Shown here: positions 16,616 to 25,768 of the stretch, one piece after another
Position numbering within the stretch: the first letter of the stretch is position 1
How the letters are laid out: each line of letters begins with the position of its first letter
Origin: Gemmatimonadales bacterium UBA2982
GTDB taxonomy: Bacteria; Gemmatimonadota; Gemmatimonadetes; Longimicrobiales; Gaopeijiaceae
DNA: 64,000 nt
NCBI GenBank assembly: GCA_002347035.1
Contig: DEAM01000019.1
Location: 62,001-126,000 of the forward strand
Direction of reading: 5' to 3'
Made by a program: the position numbers and the translations under genes
Notes under the pieces: generated by a model
Seen by the model: the letters and a program-made list of their open reading frames with translations, nothing else
Told to the model about the DNA's origin: nothing
Databases searched by the model: none

Positions 16616-17965
16616 CTAGTCAGCTGATTCGTCACTGGCTGCACGGACGATGTGTCGGTACCCCTCTGCGCTGATTATCCGAATAGGTGTGCCTTCAGTA
16701 ATCCACTCGGATTCAGAAACCACGTCGATACGCTCATTCATAAAAAGGCCTGTGCCAGAAGGATGCAGATCAGTAACGGCCTCACCAATAACTCCCACCA
16801 GATCCTCGCGAGGCTCAGCAGATTCATAGCCAAGCTCGCGGTCGGTCCGCTGCATTAGGAAGATGCCACTCTTAGCCAACCGTGAGCTTCGAGGAAGTGA
16901 GCGAATCAAAACCCAGGCCGACACCACAATCAGCAGAACAGTAGTACTAAGGACAAGGCCAGCCGTAGTGAAGTCGGCTGTGGTCGGAATCGTACCGATA
17001 AGGCTTAGATAGAGGCCGCTTAAGATCCCAATTCCTCCTAGCAAACCGAAAAAGCCAAAACCTGGTATCAGGAACACTTCCACCCCAACCAGGGCTAACC
17101 CGACACCAAAGATCAAGAGATCCTCAAGCCCCGCCAGCCCAACGATGAGGTGCGAACCGAAAAATAACGACAGAGAAAGCAGCCCGGCAGCGCCAGCGAG
17201 ACCAAATGTCGGAGATTTGATCTCGGTGATGAGGCCGAGAAATCCAAGCGTCAGTAAAAAAGGAGAGACAACCGGATTCGAGAAGAAGCGCACGATACCT
17301 TCCGCCCAGTTACTCTCAATAGTAATCACGTCAGCGTTCGACTCACCTAATGACACTAGTAGGGCGTTGAGATCCTCTACTTCCATTGCGTAGTCAACTG
17401 CAATGGCTTCCTCAGTTGTAAGGGTCAAAAGCTTCCCAACCTCGACGACCCCCTCAATCTCCACGTCTTCGTCGACCATCGCCTCTGCAACTCTGGGGTC
17501 AAGGCCCTGCTCTTCCGCTAAAGCACGCATTTGACTCCGCATTGCTGATACGATCTTTTCGGGCGCCTTCGTCCCCGATCCGTCTACAGGTGTCGCTGCG
17601 CCTATTACCGAGCCAGGGCGCATGTAAATCCTCTGGGTAGCAAGAGCAATCAGTGCACCCGCTGAGTATGCTCTCCTATTGACCAGAGTGTAGACAGGTA
17701 CCTGGGAGTCACCGATAGCATCGGCAATGCGCTCTGCCGCATCGACCCGCCCACCAGGCGTGTCCATATCGAGAACAACGGCGTCCACACCCGCAACTTC
17801 AGCCTCTTCGATACTGCGCTCTATATACGGTGCAAGCCCGAGCTCTACCACTCCAGTAACGGGCACGCGATAGACCGTGCTCTGAGCCTCCATCCCTGAG
17901 GGTGTTACCAGTAAAGCTGTGATCGTTGAAACGACAAGGATCATGGCAGGGAGGGGACGCTTCAT
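16616..17965 (-). CDS. nfeD: NfeD-family membrane serine protease
   Basis: 449 residues. A signal peptide (about 1-27) precedes a ClpP-like protease domain with the nucleophile in AYSAGAL (Ser101) and the GAATPV loop; the general base is probably a Lys further on. Four or five transmembrane helices (about 235-345) follow, then a C-terminal NfeD OB-fold (VGVIGEAVTDLHPSGTG). Long NfeD proteins of this layout cleave stomatin/flotillin-type partners, and the next gene is floA, which fits. An AGGAAGAGG stretch precedes the ATG. Confidence 0.93.
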   Translation of the reverse strand: MKRPLPAMILVVSTITALLVTPSGMEAQSTVYRVPVTGVVELGLAPYIERSIEEAEVAGVDAVVLDMDTPGGRVDAAERIADAIGDSQVPVYTLVNRRAYSAGALIALATQRIYMRPGSVIGAATPVDGSGTKAPEKIVSAMRSQMRALAEEQGLDPRVAEAMVDEDVEIEGVVEVGKLLTLTTEEAIAVDYAMEVEDLNALLVSLGESNADVITIESNWAEGIVRFFSNPVVSPFLLTLGFLGLITEIKSPTFGLAGAAGLLSLSLFFGSHLIVGLAGLEDLLIFGVGLALVGVEVFLIPGFGFFGLLGGIGILSGLYLSLIGTIPTTADFTTAGLVLSTTVLLIVVSAWVLIRSLPRSSRLAKSGIFLMQRTDRELGYESAEPREDLVGVIGEAVTDLHPSGTGLFMNERIDVVSESEWITEGTPIRIISAEGYRHIVRAASDESAD

Positions 17966-18129
17966 GACCTCTTCCTCCTTCCAGTAGTTATCCAGTGATA
18001 AGGTATGATATGCTCCTCCTCACACAACGTTGCCGGAGACTAGGGCTCTTTACACGTATAAATTCGACGTCGAAGCCACTTTGGGGCCTTAGGCCCTTTA
18101 TGGTTACATCCGATCAAGGTCGCCCATAT

Positions 18130-18348
18130 ATGACACTCAAGACTGCAAGGGCTCTGACTTGGACCTACCTAGTACTCGCCATTCTCGCGGTAACCTGGCC
18201 CGGAATATTGCCCTTCGCACGAATACGACCACTGATCTTCGGACTACCCTTCTCAATGGCCTGGATCGCTACATGGGTCGCTGGATGTGTCGTTGTCTTC
18301 GGCCTACTAGAACTGGTTGAGCGAAAGCATCGAACCGAAGGCAACTGA
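18130..18348 (+). CDS. small DUF3311-like membrane protein
   Basis: 72 residues from the ATG at 18130; in-frame starts at 18100 and 17995 exist but would add non-hydrophobic sequence. Two transmembrane helices are visible (about 7-27 and 38-60), with a charged tail ERKHRTEGN. DUF3311 proteins typically sit directly upstream of a sodium:solute symporter, and the symporter start overlaps this stop (TGATG). Likely a small subunit or assembly partner of the transporter. Confidence 0.72.
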   Translation: MTLKTARALTWTYLVLAILAVTWPGILPFARIRPLIFGLPFSMAWIATWVAGCVVVFGLLELVERKHRTEGN

Positions 18349-19808
18349 TGATGGAGCGATGGGTTTGGATTACGCTGGTCATCACTGCATACCTAGGAAT
18401 CACGCTGACTATAGGCCTTCTAGCAGGGCAACGCTCGACCCATACCGTGGATGGCTACGTCGCTGCAGACCGAGGTTTTGGACTGCTCGTCATGTATTTT
18501 GTGACAGGTGCGATGGTCTTTAGCGCATTTGCATTTCTCGGTGGACCGGGCTGGGCCTATTCGAGAGGAGCAGCAGCGTTCTACATCCTTGCATACGGCG
18601 CACTGGGAATGGCCCCCTTCTATTGGATCGGTCCGCGTGCTGCAGGGTTAGGTCGCCGGTTTGGTTATGTCACTCAAGCTCAACTGGTAGTCGCTCGCTT
18701 TCCATCCAATAACCTCTCAGCATTGATGGCCCTTCTCAGCCTGATTGCCTTTGTACCCTATATCACGCTGCAGATGGAGGGCGCCGGCATTGTCATCGAA
18801 GCAGTCACTGATGGAAACGTCCCCATGTGGCTGGGAGCCCTGCTCGCGTACAGTGTCGTAATCGCTTACGTACTTGTATCCGGTGCAATGGCAGTCGGCT
18901 GGACAAATACGTTTCAAGGCATCTTCATGTTGGTGATCGCCTGGACCCTAGGGCTCTATCTGCCTCAACGTTTATACGGTGGGATAGGGCCAATGTTCGA
19001 GCAGATTGCGGATGCACAACCAGAACTACTTATACCTCCAGGACTAGCAGTGGATGGAGAGCCATGGACCTGGGGTGGCTTCTCGACGTCTATTATCGTC
19101 AGCGTGGTCGGGCTGACAATGTGGCCTCATTTCTTCATGAAGGCCTTTACCGCTAGAGACGATGATACACTTCGACGCACGGTCATTCTCTTTCCAACCT
19201 TTCAGTTGTTTCTAATTCCCGTGTTTCTTATTGGATTTTCAGGGATTCTCTTCCCAAACCAGCCGCCCTCAGCAGACTTCATACTGCCCTTTATGATCCT
19301 CGAAACGCAGCTGCCAGCGCTAGTCATAGGCCTCTTCTGTGCCGGAGCCCTTTCTGCTTCAATGTCTACCGGGGATGCCTTACTCCACGCCTCCGCTTCG
19401 ATTCTTGTTGAAGATGGTGCGGGACGTTATGTCCAAATTGAAGAGCGAAATAAGCCCCGCTACATCAAGGCACTGGTTCTTATTATCGGGGCCATAGCCT
19501 ACTTCCTTGCGATCGTCTCTGACCTGTCTTTGGTACAGCTACTCCTCGCATCCTATGGTATCGTCTCACAGTTCGCCCCTACCGTGCTTGCGGCGCTTTA
19601 CTGGAAACGAGCAAACACGCTAGGTACCCTGGCGGGACTACTCGCAGGAACCGCAACATCAGTCTTCTTCTGGGTGTACCCTGATCTCAGGCCCTGGGAT
19701 ATGCACGAGGGTGTCCTTGGGCTCATCGTCCATATTCCCACTCTGATTACCTTTACGCTCATGACACCCGCCCAGGACGAAGCACACATCCATAGGTTCT
19801 TCTCATGA
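18348..19808 (+). CDS. sodium:solute symporter (SSS family)
   Basis: 486 residues with about 13 hydrophobic helices. The N-terminal stretch has TVDGYVAADRGFG and GGPGWAYSRGAAAFY, and the core has GALSASMSTGDALLHASASILVED, typical of SSS carriers. It is a sodium-coupled importer in the inner membrane. The substrate cannot be read from sequence; the DUF3311 partner points to organic-acid or sugar-type members rather than to proline or pantothenate specifically. The stop overlaps the chorismate mutase start (ATGA). Confidence 0.9.
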   Translation: MMERWVWITLVITAYLGITLTIGLLAGQRSTHTVDGYVAADRGFGLLVMYFVTGAMVFSAFAFLGGPGWAYSRGAAAFYILAYGALGMAPFYWIGPRAAGLGRRFGYVTQAQLVVARFPSNNLSALMALLSLIAFVPYITLQMEGAGIVIEAVTDGNVPMWLGALLAYSVVIAYVLVSGAMAVGWTNTFQGIFMLVIAWTLGLYLPQRLYGGIGPMFEQIADAQPELLIPPGLAVDGEPWTWGGFSTSIIVSVVGLTMWPHFFMKAFTARDDDTLRRTVILFPTFQLFLIPVFLIGFSGILFPNQPPSADFILPFMILETQLPALVIGLFCAGALSASMSTGDALLHASASILVEDGAGRYVQIEERNKPRYIKALVLIIGAIAYFLAIVSDLSLVQLLLASYGIVSQFAPTVLAALYWKRANTLGTLAGLLAGTATSVFFWVYPDLRPWDMHEGVLGLIVHIPTLITFTLMTPAQDEAHIHRFFS

Positions 19809-20122
19809 GTGAAGAGCGCCTGAACAAGCTGCGTTCCCAAATTCAGGAACTGGATCGCGAACTAGTCACACTCATCGGCAAGCGCCGAGATCTGGCTATA
19901 GACATTGGGCAGGCCAAAGGAGCACTAGGCCTTCCGGTGATGGACCCGCCTCAAGAAGCCAAGGTAGTTCGTCGGGCCGCCGAAATTGCTAGAGACCTCG
20001 GCGTGGACGAAGAACTCACCCGTGATGTTATATGGCGTATAATTGCTGCTGCTCGGGATGCGCAAGACGGAAACAATGAGTCGGGTCCCACCTCAATTGA
20101 GGTGGATGAAGACACTACCTAA
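19805..20122 (+). CDS. chorismate mutase (AroQ type)
   Basis: 105 residues, all-helical AroQ fold. It converts chorismate to prephenate for phenylalanine and tyrosine. The pattern LRSQIQELDRELVTLIGKRRDLA, then AKGALGLPVMDPPQEAKVV, shows the two conserved Arg/Lys clusters of the active site. It is monofunctional, with no DAHP synthase or prephenate dehydratase domain attached. It overlaps the upstream transporter by 4 bp and its stop overlaps the convergent transglycosylase stop by 4 bp. Confidence 0.88.
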   Translation: MSEERLNKLRSQIQELDRELVTLIGKRRDLAIDIGQAKGALGLPVMDPPQEAKVVRRAAEIARDLGVDEELTRDVIWRIIAAARDAQDGNNESGPTSIEVDEDTT

Positions 20123-21126
20123 TCACTCGTACTCACGAGCCGTCTCGGGGCCAACGAAGCGACAACTGTCGAGCTTCCACCCTTTGGTACACGCACCTCA
20201 TAGATTTCATTCGGTGGTGTAAGACCACGAGTCAGGTGTGGGTTGAGATCCTGCAGTACGCGCTCCCTAACACCCAAGGACTCAGCTACCGCGGACAGAT
20301 ACGTTTCTCCTGGCACGAAGACCATATCATACTCGTATGGAGCCTCAGGAAGAATCTTAACTCCGCTTGCCTTGGCATCCGCAGCGAGGATGCTCACCGC
20401 TATAAGGCGCGGAACGTAGTTACGAGTCTCCCGAGGAAGATATCTAAGTACTTCCCAATATATCTCCTCATCTCCAATCCGGCCTTTGGCATGGCGTTTC
20501 AGTATACGTTCGACTCTTCCAGGTCCTGCGTTGTACGCAGCAGCCGCTAGATACCACGAATCAAATCGAGTATAGAGGTACTCTAGATAATCCAATGCTG
20601 CATCCGTGGCACGAACAGGGTCGCGACGTTCATCGATGTAATTATCGACCCGAAGCCCAAACTGGAGGGCAGTAGGTCCCATAAACTGCCAAAGCCCCAC
20701 CGCAGACACCTGAGAGACTGCCCAGGGCGAAAAGCCTGATTCGATCATAGCGAGGTAAACAAGATCTTCTGGCATCCCTCGCTGTTGCAGTTTGCCTCGA
20801 ATTAGGGTGTCAAAGAGTCCCTGTCGGCCCAAGAGGTCCAGCAATTCATGATTCCTCGTGGTCCTGAACTCTTCTAACCAGTACTCCACTTGAGCATTTA
20901 CATGGAGCGGAATAGCAGGCCGTATTTCTGGTTCGGTAACAAAAACCTGAGGGCTTATCTCAACCTCACCACTGCTGCGTTGAAACCACCATAACGGCAG
21001 CAGAGATAGCGACAGCAGAACGGATACTAAAAAGCTTATCAAAAATGGCTTGTTCAGCTGTAGCCTTTTGCCAGTCTTGACTCTATCTGAGCTAGCACTT
21101 CTCTCACGAACTTTGTTGGCAGACAT
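20119..21126 (-). CDS. membrane-anchored lytic transglycosylase with LysM-like end (MltD-like)
   Basis: 335 residues from the ATG at 21126, chosen because AAGGAGGT stands five bases upstream; a longer start at 21177 lacks this. One transmembrane anchor (about 29-49) is followed by an SLT domain. The catalytic Glu is in AMIESGFSPWAVS, then GLWQFMGPTA and AAAAYNAGPGRVERI. The C-terminus (GETYLSAVAESLGV...LNPHL) looks like a LysM peptidoglycan-binding module. Family role: cleavage of the MurNAc-GlcNAc bond in the periplasm. Confidence 0.9.
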   Translation of the reverse strand: MSANKVRERSASSDRVKTGKRLQLNKPFLISFLVSVLLSLSLLPLWWFQRSSGEVEISPQVFVTEPEIRPAIPLHVNAQVEYWLEEFRTTRNHELLDLLGRQGLFDTLIRGKLQQRGMPEDLVYLAMIESGFSPWAVSQVSAVGLWQFMGPTALQFGLRVDNYIDERRDPVRATDAALDYLEYLYTRFDSWYLAAAAYNAGPGRVERILKRHAKGRIGDEEIYWEVLRYLPRETRNYVPRLIAVSILAADAKASGVKILPEAPYEYDMVFVPGETYLSAVAESLGVRERVLQDLNPHLTRGLTPPNEIYEVRVPKGGSSTVVASLAPRRLVSTSD

Positions 21127-21255
21127 TGTCCACCTCCTTCTTGCACCTTCCTGGAAATCGGCACCTCTCTCCCACATTTCAGGTGATAGTTACTGCAAGT
21201 TGCACGCCGAAAAGGGTTTGAGGTCATGCTGGACAGGAGGGTCTCTATGCGAAGA

Positions 21256-21303
21256 GGTCCGGCCGGACAGCCACAAAGCTGCCGGTCCGGACCCCTCGTT
21301 TTT
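21256..21303 (+). terminator. strong GC hairpin followed by T5 on the plus strand
   Basis: GGTCCGGCCGG-A-CAGC (21256-21271) pairs with GCTG-CCGG-T-CCGGACC (21278-21293) with two single-base bulges, a 6-nt loop and about 15 bp. TTTTT lies at 21299-21303. The T tract is on the plus-strand side although the flanking genes are both on minus. As a minus-strand element it would lack a T tail. Confidence 0.5.
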
Positions 21304-21309
21304 AGGTGA

Positions 21310-21564
21310 CTACTCGGCCGGGTATACCGAAACGACATTACGAGCGCGCATGCGCTCGAACTTTACCACACCGTCGATAAGAGAGAAGAGCGTATCGTCT
21401 TTACCACGACCGACGTTACGACCCGGATGGATGCGGGTGCCTCGCTGACGTACCACGATATTGCCCGCGCGGACTGGCTGACCACCGAAACGCTTCACCC
21501 CCAGCCTACTGGGGTTGCTATCTCGTCCGTTTCGGCTGGAGCCCACACCTTTTTTGTGTGCCAT
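21310..21564 (-). CDS. rpmA: 50S ribosomal protein L27
   Basis: 84 residues, the normal L27 length. The N-terminus MAHKKGVGSSRNGRDSNP is diagnostic, followed by RLGVKRFGGQ and NVGRGKDDTLF. It binds 23S rRNA near the peptidyl-transferase centre. There is no N-terminal extension of the Firmicutes type, so no cleavage is needed. It is directly downstream of rplU with a 36-bp gap, the standard L21-L27 pair. Confidence 0.97.
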   Translation of the reverse strand: MAHKKGVGSSRNGRDSNPSRLGVKRFGGQPVRAGNIVVRQRGTRIHPGRNVGRGKDDTLFSLIDGVVKFERMRARNVVSVYPAE

Positions 21565-21600
21565 GGCTGATTGCCTATCTAGATCTCTGCCGACACGCGC

Positions 21601-21918
21601 TCAGGTGAGCGCCACCTTGTCGACCCGAATTTCTGTAAAGTCTTGCCGATGTCCCTGCTTCTTGCGGTAACCTTTTCGCCTTTTGCGCTTGAACACAATG
21701 ATTTTCTTGTCGCGCCCGTGTCGGAGGACCTCCGCAGTGACAGATGCCCCATCAACTGTTGGATTACCAACCTGCACGGAAGCCTCGCCATCCCCCGCGA
21801 TGAGAACCTGCTCAAAGACCACAGACTCTCCGGGTTCTGCAGCCAAACTCGGAATCCGAATACGGACTCCAGGTTCGGCCCGGAATTGCTTCCCACCAGT
21901 TCTAAAAACGGCGTACAT
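21601..21918 (-). CDS. rplU: 50S ribosomal protein L21
   Basis: 105 residues from the ATG at 21918 (MYAVFRTGGKQ), which matches the family N-terminus; an upstream in-frame start at 21948 would add a non-homologous extension. The C-terminal KRKRRKGYRKKQGHRQ motif is typical of L21. It lies downstream of RNase G and upstream of rpmA on the same strand. Confidence 0.97.
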   Translation of the reverse strand: MYAVFRTGGKQFRAEPGVRIRIPSLAAEPGESVVFEQVLIAGDGEASVQVGNPTVDGASVTAEVLRHGRDKKIIVFKRKRRKGYRKKQGHRQDFTEIRVDKVALT

Positions 21919-22013
21919 ACTTGACGATTGGCGCTTTCTTAAGGACACGTGTTCAAGCTAGACAGCCGAGAAATGTCGATTCGGTTGAAGAATCGGTCAA
22001 GACAGGGACAAAA

Positions 22014-23558
22014 TTATCCTGTCAAATACTTATCCGTGACGTCTGTCTCTGCAGGACCTGAAAGAAGTCTAAACTCATCGAGTGCCATGAGCGGATCATC
22101 GCGCATGTCTACATCGATGCGTGTTTGGTTCCGAAGTCGCTTCAATAGCCCCGGCTCCTCTTCGATCACGCGAAGCGCTACCTCCGGATGCACAAGTACC
22201 AGAATCCTCTTCTCTTCTTTTGAGGCTTTCGCACGTCTCACGCTGCGCTCTATCTGCCGCACAACAGTCGCAGGAGTATATACCCGACCAATTCCACCGC
22301 ATGAATTGCAAACATCCGTCATAGAATTGAAGAGGGAAGGACGGATACGTTGTCGTGTCATTTCTACAAGACCTAGACCCGAGACCTCAAACGCCTTTGT
22401 GCGCGCACGGTCAAGACCCAAGTGCGTGCGAAGTTCTCGGAGCACCTTGTCACGATTCCCCTGCGAAGCCATGTCAATGAAGTCAACGACGATTATCCCT
22501 CCAACGTCCCGAAGTCTGAGTTGCTTTGCGATCTCCCTAGCCGCTTCAAGGTTGGTTCTGAGAATGGTCTGCTCCGGGTCCTTCTTACCCTTGCCGGTAA
22601 ATTTCCCAGTGTTCACGTCTATGGAGACGAGGGCCTCAGTAGGCTCTATTACAACGTGTCCTCCGGACTTGAGTCTAACGGTCCTTTGAAATGCCTTTTG
22701 AATCTCTTCTCCAACCTCGTACTTGTCGAAGAGTGGCAGTGCCCCTCGGTGCAGGTGCACCCGGTCGAGTAAGTCCGGGTCTACGCTCTGTACATAGTCT
22801 CGGACCTCATTGTACACAGCCTTAGAGTCAACACGTAATGCCTCGAACTTATCGCTGAATAGGTCCCTAATGACACCGCTGATAAGCTTGGCCTCACCAT
22901 GGACAGAGGCTGGAGCCGTCATAGAGTCGGCCGCTCTCTGGATCTTTTGCCACCGCTGGTGTAGCCGCCGGAACTCCTTCTCGAGAGTCTTCTTAGTGAC
23001 CTCTTCGCTAACCGTCCGGACAATCATTCCACCACTATCTGGAGGAACAACACTCTGAGCCATCTTTCGTAGCTTCGAGCGCTGGTCACGGCCTTCGATC
23101 TTGCGACTCACCCCCACCCGTGACGCATGAGGCATGTACACAAGGAACCTTCCTGGAAGGGAGACCTCCGCGGTTAACCGGGGGCCCTTCGTGCCGATAG
23201 CCTCCTTTGTGACCTGAACGAGCAGCTCCTGACCCTTCCTCAGGTGATCCTGAATTGGCGGAAGCTTCCGTTGTCTTCTGCGACCCCGCCCACGGTCGCT
23301 TCCGTTGTCGTCGATGTCCCCGTCAATATCCGATAGATTCAGGTCACCCACGTGCAGGAACCCTGCTTTCCCTGTGCCCAGATCGACAAAGGCTGCCTGG
23401 ATTCCGGGAAGGACCGCATCTACCCGTCCTAGGAAGATGTCACCAATCAACCGGTCCTGATCAGGCCGGTCAAACATCAACTCAACGAGCTTCTTGTCTT
23501 CTAAGAGCGCTACCCAGGATTCTTGCTGCGTAGCGCTAACGAGGATTTCTCTCCCCAA
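22014..23558 (-). CDS. rng: ribonuclease G/E family endoribonuclease
   Basis: 514 residues from a TTG at 23558 preceded by GGAG. I chose it because its N-terminus (GREILVSATQQESWVALLED) aligns with the start of RNase G proteins; an open extension reaches 23654 without family sequence. It has an S1 domain (GDIFLGRVDAVLPGIQAAFVDLG), an insertion with Asp-rich charge (about residues 75-95), the catalytic DVNTGKF site and a Zn-link CNSCGGIG. Role: single-strand endonuclease in rRNA and mRNA processing. It is short, without an RNase E-like degradosome tail. It heads the rplU-rpmA cluster. Confidence 0.93.
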   Translation of the reverse strand: MGREILVSATQQESWVALLEDKKLVELMFDRPDQDRLIGDIFLGRVDAVLPGIQAAFVDLGTGKAGFLHVGDLNLSDIDGDIDDNGSDRGRGRRRQRKLPPIQDHLRKGQELLVQVTKEAIGTKGPRLTAEVSLPGRFLVYMPHASRVGVSRKIEGRDQRSKLRKMAQSVVPPDSGGMIVRTVSEEVTKKTLEKEFRRLHQRWQKIQRAADSMTAPASVHGEAKLISGVIRDLFSDKFEALRVDSKAVYNEVRDYVQSVDPDLLDRVHLHRGALPLFDKYEVGEEIQKAFQRTVRLKSGGHVVIEPTEALVSIDVNTGKFTGKGKKDPEQTILRTNLEAAREIAKQLRLRDVGGIIVVDFIDMASQGNRDKVLRELRTHLGLDRARTKAFEVSGLGLVEMTRQRIRPSLFNSMTDVCNSCGGIGRVYTPATVVRQIERSVRRAKASKEEKRILVLVHPEVALRVIEEEPGLLKRLRNQTRIDVDMRDDPLMALDEFRLLSGPAETDVTDKYLTG

Positions 23559-23890
23559 TAGATCTCCGATTGTCAGGTCGAGCCGACATGCCCCCCGGCA
23601 CCAGGTGCGTTCCTCACCTGCCCTTCGCCAGCGACGGAAAGGCAGACTCGGCAACCACCAAGCCTCCGGTTTTACGGGTGCGGTGAAGCAGCGTCCTTTT
23701 GCTCATTCAAACGCCAACTACCTACCGCGTCAGTTCTACGTTTCTACGATATAGGTCTGAAAATGGACTAAGGTTCCATCTTGGGGTATCTCACAATCAC
23801 TTACTTACAACTTCTGCGCTGACTCCTCCTCACATTACATCAACACTATACGCCCAGACAATCGACAGACAAATCACTTAAGATTGCCAA
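23559..23890 (-). promoter_or_regulatory. candidate rng promoter and long leader
   Basis: 332 bp without a supported gene. On the minus strand TTGTCT (23872-23867) and TATAGT (23850-23845) are 16 bp apart. They predict a transcript start near 23838 and a leader of about 280 nt before the RNase G start. Long leaders mediate autoregulation of rne in E. coli; whether this one does is unknown. A 30-codon open frame (23706-23614) has no ribosome site. Confidence 0.4.
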
Positions 23891-24115
23891 CTACGTTTCT
23901 TCATTAGGTGAATTGCAGTCATACTCTTCAGATCCACCTTGGACTGGGATGAAGCGGAGTGCAATGCCGGCAAAAAGAATCACAATTGCTGATCCAGTCA
24001 GCCAACGCTCTTCAAGATAGATGCCCGTCAGCCCGACAACTGCAGCCACGATGAAAATCCGCACCTTCCATTCAAGATAGCGACCGGCTCTCTGACTGCG
24101 GTCTAGGAAAACCAT
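23891..24115 (-). CDS. small two-helix membrane protein
   Basis: 74 residues. A positively charged start (LDRSQRAGRYLEWKVR) is followed by two transmembrane segments (about 19-33 and 39-54) and a short acidic tail. I do not recognise a family. It begins 4 bp after the stop of the carboxylase gene, so it is the last cistron of the aspS-to-carboxylase operon and probably co-expressed with it. Confidence 0.6.
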   Translation of the reverse strand: MVFLDRSQRAGRYLEWKVRIFIVAAVVGLTGIYLEERWLTGSAIVILFAGIALRFIPVQGGSEEYDCNSPNEET

Positions 24116-24118
24116 AAC

Positions 24119-25768
24119 TCAGTAGTCTATGTCAGTAATCTGAAAAGATCCCACATGGGGACCGGCATTTTGAAGAGCGGCTTTGAGCATGAGCCCGAGA
24201 GCTGATCGTAGCTCCTCCGGTAACAAAACTTCGTCGACGAAGCCCCTCGCAGCTGCAAAACGCGCATCGAGTTGTTCCTCGTGCTCCTGTCGGACTTCGT
24301 CCATTCGAGTGCGGAGATCCTCGTCCGGAAGAGAGCCCTCTTCTTTGAGCTTATTCAGTTGTGCACTGAATAGGGCGCTGACGGAACTCTCACTCTCCAT
24401 GATACCCATGCGACCAGTCGGAAGAGAAACAATAAAGTCAGGGTCGAAGCCTTGGCCACACATGGCATAATAACCTGCACCAAAAGCATGGTTGAGGGTC
24501 AGCACCAACTTCGGGACCGTCGCCGTTGCCATAGCTTCAATGAATTCGGCACCCGCCCGGATCATTCCTGAATGCTCAGCCTCAGGACCTACCATGAAGC
24601 CTGAAACATCCTGAACAAACAAAAGTGGTGTTCGATGCCGGTTCATTGTCTCGATGAAATACTTGACCTTACGAGCACTTTCCACATAGAGGATACCCCC
24701 GAAATTTGGGGTGCCACCCGTGCTGTTTTTAAACATCCCTCTCGCGTTAGCTATCACTCCTACCGGTGCTCCATCCAGCAAAGCAGTTCCACAGATTATC
24801 TCCCGTGCATGCTCCGGCTGGAATTCATCGATTTCTTCACCATCTAAGAAGCACTCGAGCACCGCTCTAATCTCGTACGGCTGCCGGCGATCTTCGGGAA
24901 GCAAATCATAGAGTTCGTAGGACAGCCGCTTGGGCGGAGTCGCGACTCGCTCTACGTTATTCCGTTCGACCGGCATCTCTTCGAGGAGTACTCGCAAGTG
25001 CTCGATGCATGCACGGTCATCCTCAACCATATAGTGAGCGACTGAAGTCACCTCTGTATGGACGCGAGCCCCCCCGAGTTCCTCCGCATCAATGGTTTGA
25101 CCTGTGGTCCCCTCAACAAGTTCAGGGCCTCCCAGACCCATGAAGGAGGTCCCATCAACCATCAGAACGACATCCGACAATGCGGCTAGGTACGCGCCTC
25201 CGCCGATACAAGGCCCCATTACGGCGGAAAGCTGTGGAATGCGCAAATATCGGCGCATCAACGAATTGTAGTAGAAAATCCTTGCCGCTCCGTACTGGCC
25301 TGGAAAAACCCCACTCTGGTATGGGAAGTTCACACCTACCGAGTCGACTAGATAAACAATGGGGATTCGGCAACGCATGGCGATCTCCTGGGCCCGGAGA
25401 ATTTTCTTGATCGTCTCCGGCCACCACGCCCCAGCCTTTACAGTAGCATCATTCGCTACGACCACGATCTCTCGGCCCGAAGCTCGGCCTACGCATGTGA
25501 TGACCCCTGCTCCGGGAGCGAGACCATCGTATAGGTCGTGGGCAACTAGGAGACCAACTTCGACTATAGGTTCCCCTTTATCCAGAAGTAGTTCGATGCG
25601 CTCTCGAGCTGTGAGTTTCCCTTGATCATGTTGGTATTGCACCGACCGTTTACCGCCTCCTGCCCGGAGCTTCTCCCTAAGCATCTTGAGTTCGGCAGAA
25701 AGCTGGCTCAATCCCCCTCTAGGGCCATCACTGCCCCCACCGGCTATCGACTCTTCTAAGGGACTCAT
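24119..25768 (-). CDS. biotin-dependent acyl-CoA carboxylase, carboxyltransferase (beta) subunit
   Basis: 549 residues from the ATG at 25768, which overlaps the stop of the B12-subunit gene (ATGA). It has two crotonase-like halves. N-half: GKLTARERIELLLDKG, a GVITCVGR core and GPCIGGGAYLAALSD. C-half: the GFMVGPEAEHSGMIR oxyanion-type loop and AFGAGYYAMCGQ. Length and motifs fit propionyl-CoA or methylcrotonyl-CoA carboxylase beta subunits. Neighbours (mutase B12 subunit, MeaB) favour propionyl-CoA to methylmalonyl-CoA, but methylcrotonyl-CoA cannot be excluded. No biotin carboxylase subunit is in the window. Confidence 0.88.
   Translation of the reverse strand: MSPLEESIAGGGSDGPRGGLSQLSAELKMLREKLRAGGGKRSVQYQHDQGKLTARERIELLLDKGEPIVEVGLLVAHDLYDGLAPGAGVITCVGRASGREIVVVANDATVKAGAWWPETIKKILRAQEIAMRCRIPIVYLVDSVGVNFPYQSGVFPGQYGAARIFYYNSLMRRYLRIPQLSAVMGPCIGGGAYLAALSDVVLMVDGTSFMGLGGPELVEGTTGQTIDAEELGGARVHTEVTSVAHYMVEDDRACIEHLRVLLEEMPVERNNVERVATPPKRLSYELYDLLPEDRRQPYEIRAVLECFLDGEEIDEFQPEHAREIICGTALLDGAPVGVIANARGMFKNSTGGTPNFGGILYVESARKVKYFIETMNRHRTPLLFVQDVSGFMVGPEAEHSGMIRAGAEFIEAMATATVPKLVLTLNHAFGAGYYAMCGQGFDPDFIVSLPTGRMGIMESESSVSALFSAQLNKLKEEGSLPDEDLRTRMDEVRQEHEEQLDARFAAARGFVDEVLLPEELRSALGLMLKAALQNAGPHVGSFQITDIDY

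Noticed and set aside
23614..23706. 30-codon basic open frame upstream of RNase G
   Set aside because: No ribosome site and no resemblance to a known small ribosomal or leader protein.
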